From positions 1-39,108 of the forward strand of contig JASLKL010000005.1 of NCBI GenBank assembly GCA_030747605.1: a stretch of DNA of 39,108 bases. The letters are read 5' to 3'. Below are positions 1-8,275 of this stretch, in pieces. Position numbers and translations under genes: made by a program. Every line of letters begins with the position of its first letter. Positions within the stretch are counted from its first letter, which is position 1. This DNA comes from Verrucomicrobiota bacterium. GTDB taxonomy: Bacteria; Verrucomicrobiota; Verrucomicrobiia; Limisphaerales; UBA1096. The notes under the pieces were generated by a model, which saw only the letters and a list, made by a program, of their open reading frames with translations, made no database searches and was not told the origin of the DNA.

Positions 1-1
1 G

Positions 2-169
2 AATGTCCGCCTCGAATCGGTAAAAGATCAAATCGATTCAAATCCGACACTGGCTAATGCAGATCAAGGAAATGCATGGTTTGATTGTATTACAAAACGC
101 CTGACTAGTTTTATAGAGGAAGTTCTAAGCGGTGAGCGAAAATCAGAAACGCCCCCTTTTCACCCTTAA
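2..169 (+). CDS. C-terminal fragment, possible creatininase-family amidohydrolase
   Basis: An open frame runs in from the left edge and ends at TAA 167-169, giving the last 55 residues of a protein whose start lies outside the window. The fragment contains SNPTLANADQGNAWFDCIT followed by a predicted helix ending FIEEVL. This resembles the usual end of creatininase-family proteins, where a 'GDPTLATAEKG' segment precedes a final helix. The match is by eye over one short motif, so the family is tentative. The last residues (SETPPFHP) look like a disordered tail. No catalytic residue is in the visible part. It lies on the same strand as the tRNA gene 127 bp downstream. Confidence 0.45.
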   Translation, partial: NVRLESVKDQIDSNPTLANADQGNAWFDCITKRLTSFIEEVLSGERKSETPPFHP

Positions 170-195
170 CATTCGGGCAAAAATAGAACCGAATG
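170..195 (+). other. Small hairpin after the partial gene
   Basis: CATTCGG (170-176) and CCGAATG (189-195) are perfect 7-bp complements around a 12-nt A-rich loop, beginning directly after the stop codon of the partial gene. No T-run follows on the plus strand, only AAAAA, so this is not a standard intrinsic terminator. It could be an mRNA 3'-end stabilising hairpin or chance. Confidence 0.25.
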
Positions 196-295
196 AAAAA
201 TTCAAATCTTTCCTATTTAAGCTTAAAAGAGAACGAAAAATAAAAACCACTTGCAAGGTAGTAAGAGCTTTGGCAGTGTCCCCGACCTTTCGGTT

Positions 296-372
296 GCGCC
301 CGTAGATCAACTGGATAGATCGCATGGCTACGAACCATGAGGTTGGGGGTTCGAATCCTCCCGGGCGTACCA
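296..372 (+). tRNA. tRNA-Arg (anticodon ACG)
   Basis: A full cloverleaf can be drawn. The acceptor stem GCGCCCG pairs with CGGGCGT (one G-U at the end). The D stem is GATC/GATC. The anticodon stem CATGG/CCATG encloses loop CTACGAA with anticodon ACG. The T stem GGGGG/CCTCC encloses loop TTCGAAT, and the discriminator A is followed by an encoded CCA. ACG, read as ICG after deamination, decodes CGU/CGC/CGA arginine codons. It stands alone, without neighbouring tRNA genes. Confidence 0.97.
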
Positions 373-485
373 TTTATCTTCTTAAACTATTCGCAATCTA
401 TAATCGATTTTGGCCTCCAAGTATTTGGCTTTCCTATATTCCAAATAAGGCTTTTAAAATAGCGGAACTTGAGTAGTTTTTCCAC

Positions 486-1808
486 ATGAAGTCCCATCCC
501 TTTTCAAGACGCCGCTTCCTAGAGGCAACCGCAGTTGCTAGTGCCCCATTCATTCTGCCATCTGGTATTTGGTCAGCAAAAATAAAGCCCAACGACAAAA
601 TAGCTATGGGCTTTATCGGAATGGGAAAACAAAACGGCGGTTTACAGAATCGCTTCATGGCTGACAGGAATGTGGTATGTGTTGCTGTTTCAGACTGCGA
701 TACTACACGTCGTGATGCTGCCTTGAAACGAGCACACAAACGCTACCAAAACGATAATTGCAAAGGGTATAACGATTATCGAGAAGTCATTGCTCGCAAT
801 GATATAGACGCAGTTTGCATTGCTACACCCGATCATTGGCATGCAATACAAACTGTTGAAGCTGTAAACTCCGGCAAAGATGTTTACTGCGAAAAACCAT
901 TGACCCATAACATTCACGAGTCAATTGAGGTCATGAAAGTTGTGGATAAGAAAAAAGCAATTCTACAAACAGGATCAATGCAACGTTCCTCAAGAGAATT
1001 TCGAGTAGCTTGTGAATTGGTACGTAATGGTGTTATCGGCAAAGTTAAGAGTACCGCGGTGAACGTCGGCCCTCCAGGGATTCCTTGTGATCTTCCAACC
1101 GAAAAAATGGAACCAGGCCTCGATTGGAGCATGTGGGTGGGCCCTGGCCCAATGCGCGGTTATAGCTCAGTTCTAAGTCCAAGAGGCGTACACGGGCATT
1201 TCCCAAACTGGCGCAACTATAAAGAGTATGGAGGCGGCATGGTTTGTGACTGGGGTGCTCATATGATTGATATCGTCCATTGGGGGTTAGGCATGGACGA
1301 CAGTGGCCCAATAGCCACGATACCTGCGGAGAACCCGAAAGCAAAAAAAGGTGCTCAACTAGTTTACGACGGCAATATCCCGCTAATGCACGGCACGGGC
1401 ATGGGATCAAGCTTCTATGGCACAGATGGCCGAGTAGAATGTCACCGAGGAAGAATTGGCCTTTGGCTTGGAGATAAATTTATCGCTGGAAAGGCCAATC
1501 AAAGCGAACGGAATGTCAATCTATCCAAAGAACTAGACAAACTGGAATCTGATTTTCTTAAGGATGCGAAAGTAAAACTATACCGAAGTAATAGTCATAT
1601 TCCAGACTTCCTTAACTCCATGCGCACTCGAAAAAAACCATGCACACATGAAATCATTGGAGCACGAACATCAATCGCTTGCCACTTGCTTAACCAAACT
1701 TACTACAATCATACTGAGATCAAGTGGAATCCAAAGAAAAACACATTTGCTGCCGGAGGTGACCCTACTTGGTTAACTCGCAACTACCGTGGTGATTTCA
1801 AGGTATAA
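486..1808 (+). CDS. Gfo/Idh/MocA-family oxidoreductase with Tat signal
   Basis: This 440-residue protein is probably an exported NAD(P)-dependent sugar or polyol oxidoreductase. Residues 1-30 form a twin-arginine signal (SRRRFLEATAVAS), so it should be folded with its cofactor and exported by Tat. A Rossmann nucleotide-binding start follows (GFIGMG, residues 42-47). The family motif CEKPLTH at 135-141 carries the conserved lysine K137. WGAHMID lies in the C-terminal substrate domain. Tat-exported members of this family are abundant in Planctomycetota and Verrucomicrobiota, where they often act in glycan breakdown; the substrate cannot be read from sequence. No clear Shine-Dalgarno precedes the ATG, which is chosen because the Tat motif starts within seven residues. 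It is a single-gene unit ending in the terminator at 1849-1885. Confidence 0.93.
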   Translation: MKSHPFSRRRFLEATAVASAPFILPSGIWSAKIKPNDKIAMGFIGMGKQNGGLQNRFMADRNVVCVAVSDCDTTRRDAALKRAHKRYQNDNCKGYNDYREVIARNDIDAVCIATPDHWHAIQTVEAVNSGKDVYCEKPLTHNIHESIEVMKVVDKKKAILQTGSMQRSSREFRVACELVRNGVIGKVKSTAVNVGPPGIPCDLPTEKMEPGLDWSMWVGPGPMRGYSSVLSPRGVHGHFPNWRNYKEYGGGMVCDWGAHMIDIVHWGLGMDDSGPIATIPAENPKAKKGAQLVYDGNIPLMHGTGMGSSFYGTDGRVECHRGRIGLWLGDKFIAGKANQSERNVNLSKELDKLESDFLKDAKVKLYRSNSHIPDFLNSMRTRKKPCTHEIIGARTSIACHLLNQTYYNHTEIKWNPKKNTFAAGGDPTWLTRNYRGDFKV

Positions 1809-1848
1809 ACTTATCACTGCTCGAAAAAATTAAATTAACACTTTATAT

Positions 1849-1885
1849 CACGGAACGAGTCTAGCACTCATTCCGTGTTTTTTTT
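1849..1885 (+). terminator. Rho-independent terminator of the Gfo/Idh/MocA gene
   Basis: CACGGAACGAGT (1849-1860) pairs with ACTCATTCCGTG (1866-1877), a 12-bp stem with one C-A mismatch and a 5-nt loop, followed by eight T residues (1878-1885). It begins 40 nt after the oxidoreductase stop codon. Confidence 0.9.
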
Positions 1886-2007
1886 GGCTCTTTAACCAAA
1901 AGCTTTACTTGAACAGTTGCGATAGTTTCTGTACTCGTCTGCAGGGCAAGGAGTTCTAAGAACAAACACCACTGAAGCTTCAATTCATTTTTTGCCGTTG
2001 CTACGTC

Positions 2008-2040
2008 GAACAACGAGCTTGAAGTAATCGTTGTTCTTTT
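2008..2040 (+). terminator. Terminator-like hairpin in the typA leader
   Basis: GAACAACGA (2008-2016) and TCGTTGTTC (2028-2036) are perfect 9-bp complements with an 11-nt loop, followed by TTTT then ATCTTTC. The T-run ends only 24 nt before the typA start, so it is either an attenuator in the typA leader or the end of a short transcript begun after 1885. The stem is only moderately GC-rich. No convincing promoter is visible between 1886 and 2007, and I see no gene in that stretch. Confidence 0.5.
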
Positions 2041-2064
2041 ATCTTTCATACGAAAATAAATTTT

Positions 2065-3897
2065 TTGAAAGCAGATCACATACGAAACATAGCAATAATT
2101 GCTCATGTCGATCATGGGAAAACTACACTCGTGGATGAGTTATTGCAGCAAAGCGGCACCTTCAGAGATAATCAAGTAGTAGCCGAAAGAGTCATGGACT
2201 CGATGGACTTGGAACGAGAAAAAGGAATAACCATAAAGGCTAAGAATACCGCTATCAAGTGGAAGGACTATACAATCAACATCGTTGATACTCCTGGGCA
2301 TGCCGATTTCGGGGCTGAAGTAGAACGAGTAATGAAAATGGTAGACGGAGTGCTACTATTGACTGATGCCGTAAGTGGCCCTCAAGCACAAACACGCTGG
2401 GTTTTACGCAAAGCACTTGGCCACGGTTTAAAGACAATCTGTGTGGTTAATAAGATCGACCGAGAAACCGCAAGACCGTCATGGGTACATGACAAAGTTT
2501 TGGAACTATTCCTAGAACTAGGTGCTGATGAAGATCAGTTTAATGCCCCTTTTCTATATGGTAGCGCGAAGCTAGGATTCGCCGATAGTAAACTCGATGG
2601 AGCTAGAACAAATATGAACGATTTGTTTGAAGCCATAATCTCTCGTGTCCCACCTCCGCTAATCGAGGATGCCCCATTTCGGATGCTAGTAAGTAATATA
2701 GATTGGGACGAGTATGTTGGCCGTATGGCGATAGGTCGAATTCTGTCTGGTGATATAAAGCTAGGCGACCAAATAAACGTACTTCGAAAAGATGGATCTC
2801 AACTAAAAGCAAAGATCATCAAACTCAAGCAATTTGCCGGACTTCAAACTAACGATGTCACATCAGCAACTGCAGGTGATATAGCCGGACTAGCCGGATT
2901 TGAGGAAGTAGATATTGGAGATACTTTAGCCACATCTGAGGATGCTGAAGCTTTGCCATTTATTGAAATTGATCCAGCAACCGTACAGATGGAGTTTTCG
3001 GTCAACGATGGTCCACTCGCAGGTCAAGACGGTAAAAAAGTTACTTCACGGGAAATTCGTGCCAGACTTGAACGTGAGACAAAATCAAATATCTCCATTA
3101 GCATTCACGACACAGAGGAAAGCACGAGATTCCTCGTCAACGCACGTGGCAGCATGCAGATTGCAGTATTACTAGAGACTATGCGGCGTGAAGGTTATGA
3201 AGTTCTCGTCTCCCGACCAACAGTATTGTACCGAAAAATCAATGGCAAACAGTGTGAACCTTATGAACAAATTTGGATCGAGTCTCCTGAGGATCAACTT
3301 GGAACAATTATGGAGAGCGTCAGTAATAGACTGGGGAAAATCACTAATATTGAACACCACTCTGCAGGCGTAACCGTTTCGGCTGAGATTCCTACACGCG
3401 GACTAATCGGGTTTGAAAGTGACCTTATCACCCTCACAAGTGGCAACGGCGTTATGAGCCACATGTTTCTCGAATACCGACCTTATAGCGGAGAATTAGT
3501 GACCCGCCAAACTGGCACACTAGTGAGCATGGAAAATGGTAATGCAATGGCATATGCTCTCGATATGCTTCAGGCAAGAGGAAACCTCTTTATATCTCCA
3601 GGAGACTCAGTATATGCCGGACAGGTGGTAGGTGAAAATCCGAGGCGCGATGATTTACCGGTGAACCCTGCTAAAGCAAAGCACCTCGACAACATGCGTG
3701 CATCTGGATCAGATAAATCAATTGCCCTCACACCGCCAATCAAATTCTCAATCGAGCGTGCGATTGAATACATTGCTAATGATGAACTGGTTGAGGTAAC
3801 ACCAAAGCATCTCCGGTTTAGAAAACGTATCCTGGATGCAAATGATAGACGTAAAGCAACCAAGCGCTCTAAAGATATTGCCTCTAACAAATCCTAA
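2065..3897 (+). CDS. typA: Ribosome-associated GTPase TypA/BipA
   Basis: TypA/BipA is a translational GTPase of the EF-G/LepA group that binds the 70S ribosome and helps 50S assembly and stress or cold adaptation. At 610 residues it has the family's usual length. The G domain is intact: G1 AHVDHGKTT, switch I region [15 protein letters not shown]3 DTPGHADF and G4 NKID. EF-Tu domain II and EF-G III/V-like regions follow, with the TypA signature TRGLIGFES, and the basic C-terminal tail [17 protein letters not shown] ends the protein. The start is TTG at 2065; it gives the standard [21 protein letters not shown] beginning and no upstream in-frame start is better. No strong Shine-Dalgarno is visible. 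A terminator-like hairpin lies in the leader. The gene is convergent with the next gene, 22 bp away. Confidence 0.97.
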   Translation: MKADHIRNIAIIAHVDHGKTTLVDELLQQSGTFRDNQVVAERVMDSMDLEREKGITIKAKNTAIKWKDYTINIVDTPGHADFGAEVERVMKMVDGVLLLTDAVSGPQAQTRWVLRKALGHGLKTICVVNKIDRETARPSWVHDKVLELFLELGADEDQFNAPFLYGSAKLGFADSKLDGARTNMNDLFEAIISRVPPPLIEDAPFRMLVSNIDWDEYVGRMAIGRILSGDIKLGDQINVLRKDGSQLKAKIIKLKQFAGLQTNDVTSATAGDIAGLAGFEEVDIGDTLATSEDAEALPFIEIDPATVQMEFSVNDGPLAGQDGKKVTSREIRARLERETKSNISISIHDTEESTRFLVNARGSMQIAVLLETMRREGYEVLVSRPTVLYRKINGKQCEPYEQIWIESPEDQLGTIMESVSNRLGKITNIEHHSAGVTVSAEIPTRGLIGFESDLITLTSGNGVMSHMFLEYRPYSGELVTRQTGTLVSMENGNAMAYALDMLQARGNLFISPGDSVYAGQVVGENPRRDDLPVNPAKAKHLDNMRASGSDKSIALTPPIKFSIERAIEYIANDELVEVTPKHLRFRKRILDANDRRKATKRSKDIASNKS

Positions 3898-3919
3898 TTA
3901 CCCAATACGGACATGGGTG

Positions 3920-4648
3920 CTATTTAATTTCACCCCATATTTTCTTAAGTAACTTAAACATACGAGGATCGTGCTCCTTAAGTTCCGCACGAACAAAAGG
4001 ATAAAAATCATTAACCCCAAGATAAGCCTCAGTACTTTCAGCAAAATACTCCATTTGAGTGGTAAGTGCATAATGTTTCACAGTGCGACCGCTATAGAGT
4101 AAAACCTTCTCATAAATTCCTGCGTCTTTAACCTTGTTATAGGCATCAAGAACTTCTTTATTTTGAAATCCTTTTTCTAGAACCTGATCATGATAAGCAT
4201 GAGCGAGCTCGTGTAAAATCACATACGGATGCTTAGCCCATTGGCTACGGCTAAGCAGAGCCTTAGCCCTAGGAATATGCACATGCTTTACAAGTCTGGG
4301 ATCATGCCGATTAGCCCGAAGCCAAGTTTCACCAGGATGATACTGCATGTTACCAAGTGGTTCGTAATGATAATCCAGCCATATAGGAAGTTGCTGCAAC
4401 TCCTTCACGCGCTCATCAGAGAGAATGTATTTGATGCGTTGAAGATGATTGGCAAGCGCATCAAATACCTCCGACTTAAACTTCTCATGCTCGTTCTTAA
4501 GCAACTTTGGATCAACTTTAATGGTCCATCCCTCAAGCTTTTTTACGACTGGATCATGGAATGCTTTCTGTTCATCGGCAGCCGCATGAGCAATCATAAG
4601 GATAGAAACCAAAGAAATAATGAATATTTTTGGATTAATTTTTAACAT
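3920..4648 (-). CDS. Secreted zinc metallopeptidase, HExxH type
   Basis: A 242-residue exported protein with a signal peptide in residues 1-24 (hydrophobic IFIISLVSILMIAHAAA). The zinc-binding motif HELAH spans 146-150, with E147 as the catalytic base. A downstream EYFAEST segment (about 200-206) can supply the glutamate third ligand, so it is a gluzincin-type fold resembling the anthrax-lethal-factor-like (ATLF) domain family. The target is unknown. It starts 6 bp after the esterase-fusion stop and so is probably the last gene of the phosphonate-island operon. It might trim peptides from an extracellular glycoprotein attacked by the esterase, but this is inference. Confidence 0.75.
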   Translation of the reverse strand: MLKINPKIFIISLVSILMIAHAAADEQKAFHDPVVKKLEGWTIKVDPKLLKNEHEKFKSEVFDALANHLQRIKYILSDERVKELQQLPIWLDYHYEPLGNMQYHPGETWLRANRHDPRLVKHVHIPRAKALLSRSQWAKHPYVILHELAHAYHDQVLEKGFQNKEVLDAYNKVKDAGIYEKVLLYSGRTVKHYALTTQMEYFAESTEAYLGVNDFYPFVRAELKEHDPRMFKLLKKIWGEIK

Positions 4649-4654
4649 AAGAAT

Positions 4655-6388
4655 TTATTTTTTGTTTAATCTAAGTAATGCCTTTCCAAGTGCATCCCCA
4701 ATTAAAAAGTAGCTTTCAGCATTGCCAAACCAATGATGACCATGGCCTACATTAGGAGAATCATTTGCTTCCCGAGCAAACTGTGTTGTTGATACAAACA
4801 CAGCGCTTGAACCGAGAGATTCTGCAGCAGCCTTTTGAGCCATACGAATGGAGATCATATTTTTATCAACATTAAGCCCGCCATTCCCCAGCTCTCCAAT
4901 CACTACTGGAAGATCGGCCTGCTTAACTTCCTTTCGAAGATCATTTATTAGGCAGATGAGATTGGCCTGATAATCCTTTCTTGCGGCTTCATCAAACATG
5001 TCATTCCAGCCTTGAAACCATACAAATCCACTAAGCACCGGCTCAAGCTCAGCCAGATGTGGAAATTCATTTCCAATTTTAGCCAAACCCTCTCTATATT
5101 CAGCGATCATTTTTTTGTAGAATTCTCCGGTCTCCCCGCCAGCGCTAGGAGGACGGAAATCTTTGTGGACACTTTTCCCTCCCCAAGCAGTTTTAATAAG
5201 AAGTACAGGCTCATCAAAACTAGCTCCGACAAGATGCCCAAGTTGGAACTCTGGCCCAATGTGATGTTTGCCCCCATACCCGGTAAAACCAATTGATAAA
5301 CCTCCAGTCTTAAGTTCCTCCTTGGTTTGATAACGCACAAAAACATCGTTTCTTACAATCCAATCTCCCTTTTCATCTACGATATGATTATATCTAATAG
5401 CAAATTCCGGATTCTTCATCACGTTTTTTAGAATACCTTTTCCGCTATTATAGTACTTTGGATGATCCAAATCGACTACACCCTGCCCTTGCATATTCGA
5501 CTGACCCGCAAGCCAAAAAACTCGAAGTTTATTAGATGATTTTAGATGTTTATCAAGAAACGCATAACCAGCGTTTTGGGCTTTTTTATTGAAAACCATT
5601 GCAATATGACCAGCCCCCTTGGCAATGTATAAATCGGTATCTACATTAACCTCCTTCAGCGATTCATAGAGCGCAACTGGGCCACGAAATCCAACCGTTG
5701 GATGCTTATCCGGATGTACCAAAAGATCAGTAGAACCATTGTAAAAAAAGATTGGCGAATCATCTTTATCTACAAACGCATTAGGAGAATCCGCCGCGTA
5801 TGATTCTGGCACCTTGTTTCTAGCCCCTCCAAACCAGTATGATAGAGCATTCGACTTCTCACGAACTGTTCGAAAATCGGTCGGAGCACCGCCTGCTACA
5901 GCAGCAACAATTTTTGTGCCAACTCGTTTCGGATCACTTTCCTTGGAAAGCCCGGTTGTTGCCAACATTGAAACAAGATGTCCGCCAGCAGAATAGCCCA
6001 TTGCACCAATACGTTCAGGGTCCACCTTATACTTAGAAGCATTTTTTCGGATCCATCGTATAGCATCTCGACAGTCCTCGGTTTGCGCCGGACTTTTGTA
6101 CTTGGGGGCTAGCCGATAATTAATCGCAAAACACGTATAACCTCGTTTGGCCAAACTCCGCGCATAAATAGCTAATTGCCCCTTAGAGCCAAGGCGCCAC
6201 GCACCTCCATGAACCACCAATATTGCTGGGAATGGGCCATCACTTTTTGGCACATAGATATCAAGCTTAAGCGTTTCCTCATCGATCTTCTTATAAACAA
6301 TGTTTTTGGTACGGGCGTATTCATAATTCTTGCTCCAAACACATATATCTAAGCCACACAACAAGAGAAAAATTAATAAACGATTCAC
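4655..6388 (-). CDS. Alpha/beta hydrolase fused to sialate O-acetylesterase-like SGNH domain
   Basis: A two-enzyme fusion of 577 residues from the GTG at 6388. The first half is a carboxylesterase-type alpha/beta hydrolase: oxyanion HGG at about 60-62, nucleophile elbow GYSAG with S133, and Asp/His candidates in STDLLVHP and GAGH. The second half, from about residue 288, is an SGNH/SASA-type acetylesterase with block I GQSNMQG (S297), a central WFQGWNDM segment and a late GHGHHWFG histidine. The GTG start is preferred because NRLLIFLLLCGLDICVWS forms a signal peptide immediately. An ATG at 6529 in the same frame would add 47 residues and overlap the transporter gene. Such esterases remove acetyl or acyl groups from glycans. 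It lies between the transporter and the peptidase, suggesting a role in releasing substrate outside the cytoplasm. Confidence 0.85.
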   Translation of the reverse strand: MNRLLIFLLLCGLDICVWSKNYEYARTKNIVYKKIDEETLKLDIYVPKSDGPFPAILVVHGGAWRLGSKGQLAIYARSLAKRGYTCFAINYRLAPKYKSPAQTEDCRDAIRWIRKNASKYKVDPERIGAMGYSAGGHLVSMLATTGLSKESDPKRVGTKIVAAVAGGAPTDFRTVREKSNALSYWFGGARNKVPESYAADSPNAFVDKDDSPIFFYNGSTDLLVHPDKHPTVGFRGPVALYESLKEVNVDTDLYIAKGAGHIAMVFNKKAQNAGYAFLDKHLKSSNKLRVFWLAGQSNMQGQGVVDLDHPKYYNSGKGILKNVMKNPEFAIRYNHIVDEKGDWIVRNDVFVRYQTKEELKTGGLSIGFTGYGGKHHIGPEFQLGHLVGASFDEPVLLIKTAWGGKSVHKDFRPPSAGGETGEFYKKMIAEYREGLAKIGNEFPHLAELEPVLSGFVWFQGWNDMFDEAARKDYQANLICLINDLRKEVKQADLPVVIGELGNGGLNVDKNMISIRMAQKAAAESLGSSAVFVSTTQFAREANDSPNVGHGHHWFGNAESYFLIGDALGKALLRLNKK

Positions 6389-6473
6389 AGGGACAGTTAG
6401 TGTTAACGGATTTGAGCTTCCTCGCAAATAAATTTCAACAAACCGACCAAGGATAGACAGTACAGATTGCACA

Positions 6474-8036
6474 CTACAAACCAATCGAACTTTTATTTCC
6501 TCTACTAAACTTAGAGATAATAACAACAACTAATATATTTACCATCAAACCAAAAACTCCACCGTGAACCCCCCAGTTTCCTAGAGTTCCTTGAGTAACC
6601 TTTAGTGGCCCATATCTAAAGTTAACCCATTCCTCAATGATCGTTAGGTTGTTTGAAGAAACAAAAAAGTAGAGTACAAAAACTGCAATAAGCCCACTTA
6701 GAAGCCCCCAGAAAGGAGCGTTAGCCTTCATCCCCTGCCAATACATGCCAAGAATAAAGCCAGGCGCTAGCTGCATCAGCATATCAAATTTCATATTCAT
6801 GAGTTTAACCAACGTCGGCTTGTTCTCAAGTGATTGTAAATATATCGCAACGCTGGCCATGCTAACGACCACAACCAAAGAGATTAATTTGCCTATCAAC
6901 GTCAATTTGGCTTGGCTGGCTTTCGTATTAATTTGGCGATGATATATATCTTTAGTCAACATGGATGATACAGATAAAAGAACAGAATCTGCTGTAGACA
7001 TTAATGCCGCAAGTACAGCAGCTAAAAGTAATACAACCAACCATCTGTGTATCACTGACTTGCCCATAACAATTCTGCAGACCTCACTAAATACCCGATC
7101 TGAATCCTCACTACTGAGTCCAGATAACTCAGGTGAAGCCAACGCAGTTATACCAACTAGAACTGCAACCAGTGACGCAGTTAGTGGGAGAAATGCCATT
7201 GTTGCGACACCGTTTCGAAGCACTTTCTGACTACGTGCTGCATAAATACGCTGAATCGCTTGTGGATAAAGCGCACCACCCAAACCTACCACAAAAATAT
7301 AACTAAACCACTGCCGGATCATGATCGAGTTCGGCACTGAAACTTTCTCCGGTTTAGATGATTTGAGTAACTCGTAGCTATTCCCCAATCCACCAAAATG
7401 ATCAAGAACCACGAAAAGCAAAACGACAAACCCAACCATTAGAATGCCGCCCTGAATCATATCAGTCCAAGCTACAGCTCGAAAGCCACCGAGCGTCTCA
7501 TATACAAGCATTATAACTGCAAGAAGAATGACTCCAGCGATGAATGCAGTACGTTCATCAAATTCAGTTATACCTTGAAGCAACAGCCCCATGGAAGTTA
7601 GTTGAGCGAGCAAATAATTACCGATTGCTAGGACCATAGTAATTGAAGCGAGCACAGTGTATGGCCTATGAGCAAATCGGTGCTCGAGAAAGTCTGCAGG
7701 GGTAATAAAATTTTCCCGCTTTGCCAAACTGTGCAGCCTTGGAGCAAAAACCAGATAGACTACGATAATAGAAGTCATGAAATGGACACTCATCAACCAA
7801 GGGTAACCAATTCGAAAAGTCTTACCGGTAAACGCGAATAACGTGTTTCCACTATACTGCGTAGCATAAAGAGTCAGGACTAAAACCATAAACCCAACAC
7901 CTGACCCTGCTAAATAAAAGTCCTTAAGCGAATTCTCCGTTCGAGCACGCATTCCCCAATAGCCGATACCGATTAATGACAATAAATAGATGGCGATAAA
8001 TCCTAGTTCTATAGGTCCAAGCGGAATTTTGCTCAT
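6474..8036 (-). CDS. Sodium:solute symporter (SSS family)
   Basis: A 520-residue inner-membrane protein with about 13 hydrophobic helices, starting ELGFIAIYLLSLIGIGYW and containing the SSS-typical region FYLAGSGVGF followed by QYSGNTLFAFTGK. Members couple Na+ influx to uptake of sugars, amino acids, carboxylates or other small solutes. Its ATG overlaps the stop of the preceding small membrane protein by 4 bp (ATGA), as in known SSS plus two-helix-partner pairs. Because the gene follows a pbfA-like gene in a phosphonate cluster with no ABC phosphonate transporter, it may import an aminophosphonate; no sequence feature proves this. The substrate is otherwise unassigned. Confidence 0.92.
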   Translation of the reverse strand: MSKIPLGPIELGFIAIYLLSLIGIGYWGMRARTENSLKDFYLAGSGVGFMVLVLTLYATQYSGNTLFAFTGKTFRIGYPWLMSVHFMTSIIVVYLVFAPRLHSLAKRENFITPADFLEHRFAHRPYTVLASITMVLAIGNYLLAQLTSMGLLLQGITEFDERTAFIAGVILLAVIMLVYETLGGFRAVAWTDMIQGGILMVGFVVLLFVVLDHFGGLGNSYELLKSSKPEKVSVPNSIMIRQWFSYIFVVGLGGALYPQAIQRIYAARSQKVLRNGVATMAFLPLTASLVAVLVGITALASPELSGLSSEDSDRVFSEVCRIVMGKSVIHRWLVVLLLAAVLAALMSTADSVLLSVSSMLTKDIYHRQINTKASQAKLTLIGKLISLVVVVSMASVAIYLQSLENKPTLVKLMNMKFDMLMQLAPGFILGMYWQGMKANAPFWGLLSGLIAVFVLYFFVSSNNLTIIEEWVNFRYGPLKVTQGTLGNWGVHGGVFGLMVNILVVVIISKFSRGNKSSIGL

Positions 8037-8275
8037 TCATCGCCCTCCGATTCATCACTATCACTTGGCCAAGTCCGAAATGCCACCCAAGCTGTCAAAC
8101 TGGAGATCAAAAAAGAAATAAACGTGCTAACACCCACCCATAAAGGCATACCAAATATTAACGGCTTCTCGCCTCCTTCTCCCCAGTACCAAGGCACAGC
8201 AAAAATAAAAAGCAGGGCAAAACCAAAAACCAACAACCATGACAGTCGAGACGATTTGGACTTATGATCTCTCAT
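8033..8275 (-). CDS. Small two-helix membrane protein, SSS transporter partner (DUF3311-like)
   Basis: An 80-residue protein with two membrane segments (SWLLVFGFALLFIFAVPWYW and a second near LWVGVSTFISFLISSLTAWV), a basic N-terminus and an acidic tail. The pattern 'helix, PLIFGMPLW, helix' resembles the DUF3311/DUF997-type small proteins encoded directly before SSS symporters. The start overlaps the previous gene by one base (TAATG) and the stop overlaps the symporter start by four bases, so the three are translationally coupled. It probably assists assembly or function of the symporter. Confidence 0.75.
   Translation of the reverse strand: MRDHKSKSSRLSWLLVFGFALLFIFAVPWYWGEGGEKPLIFGMPLWVGVSTFISFLISSLTAWVAFRTWPSDSDESEGDE

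Noticed and set aside
143-373. Minus-strand frame with GGFEPPTSWFVAMRSIQLIYGR
   Set aside because: It is the antisense of the tRNA-Arg gene, a well-known false protein.
1861-2115. 84-residue minus-strand frame upstream of typA
   Set aside because: It overlaps the terminator, the leader hairpin and the typA start, has no ribosome site and no recognisable motif.
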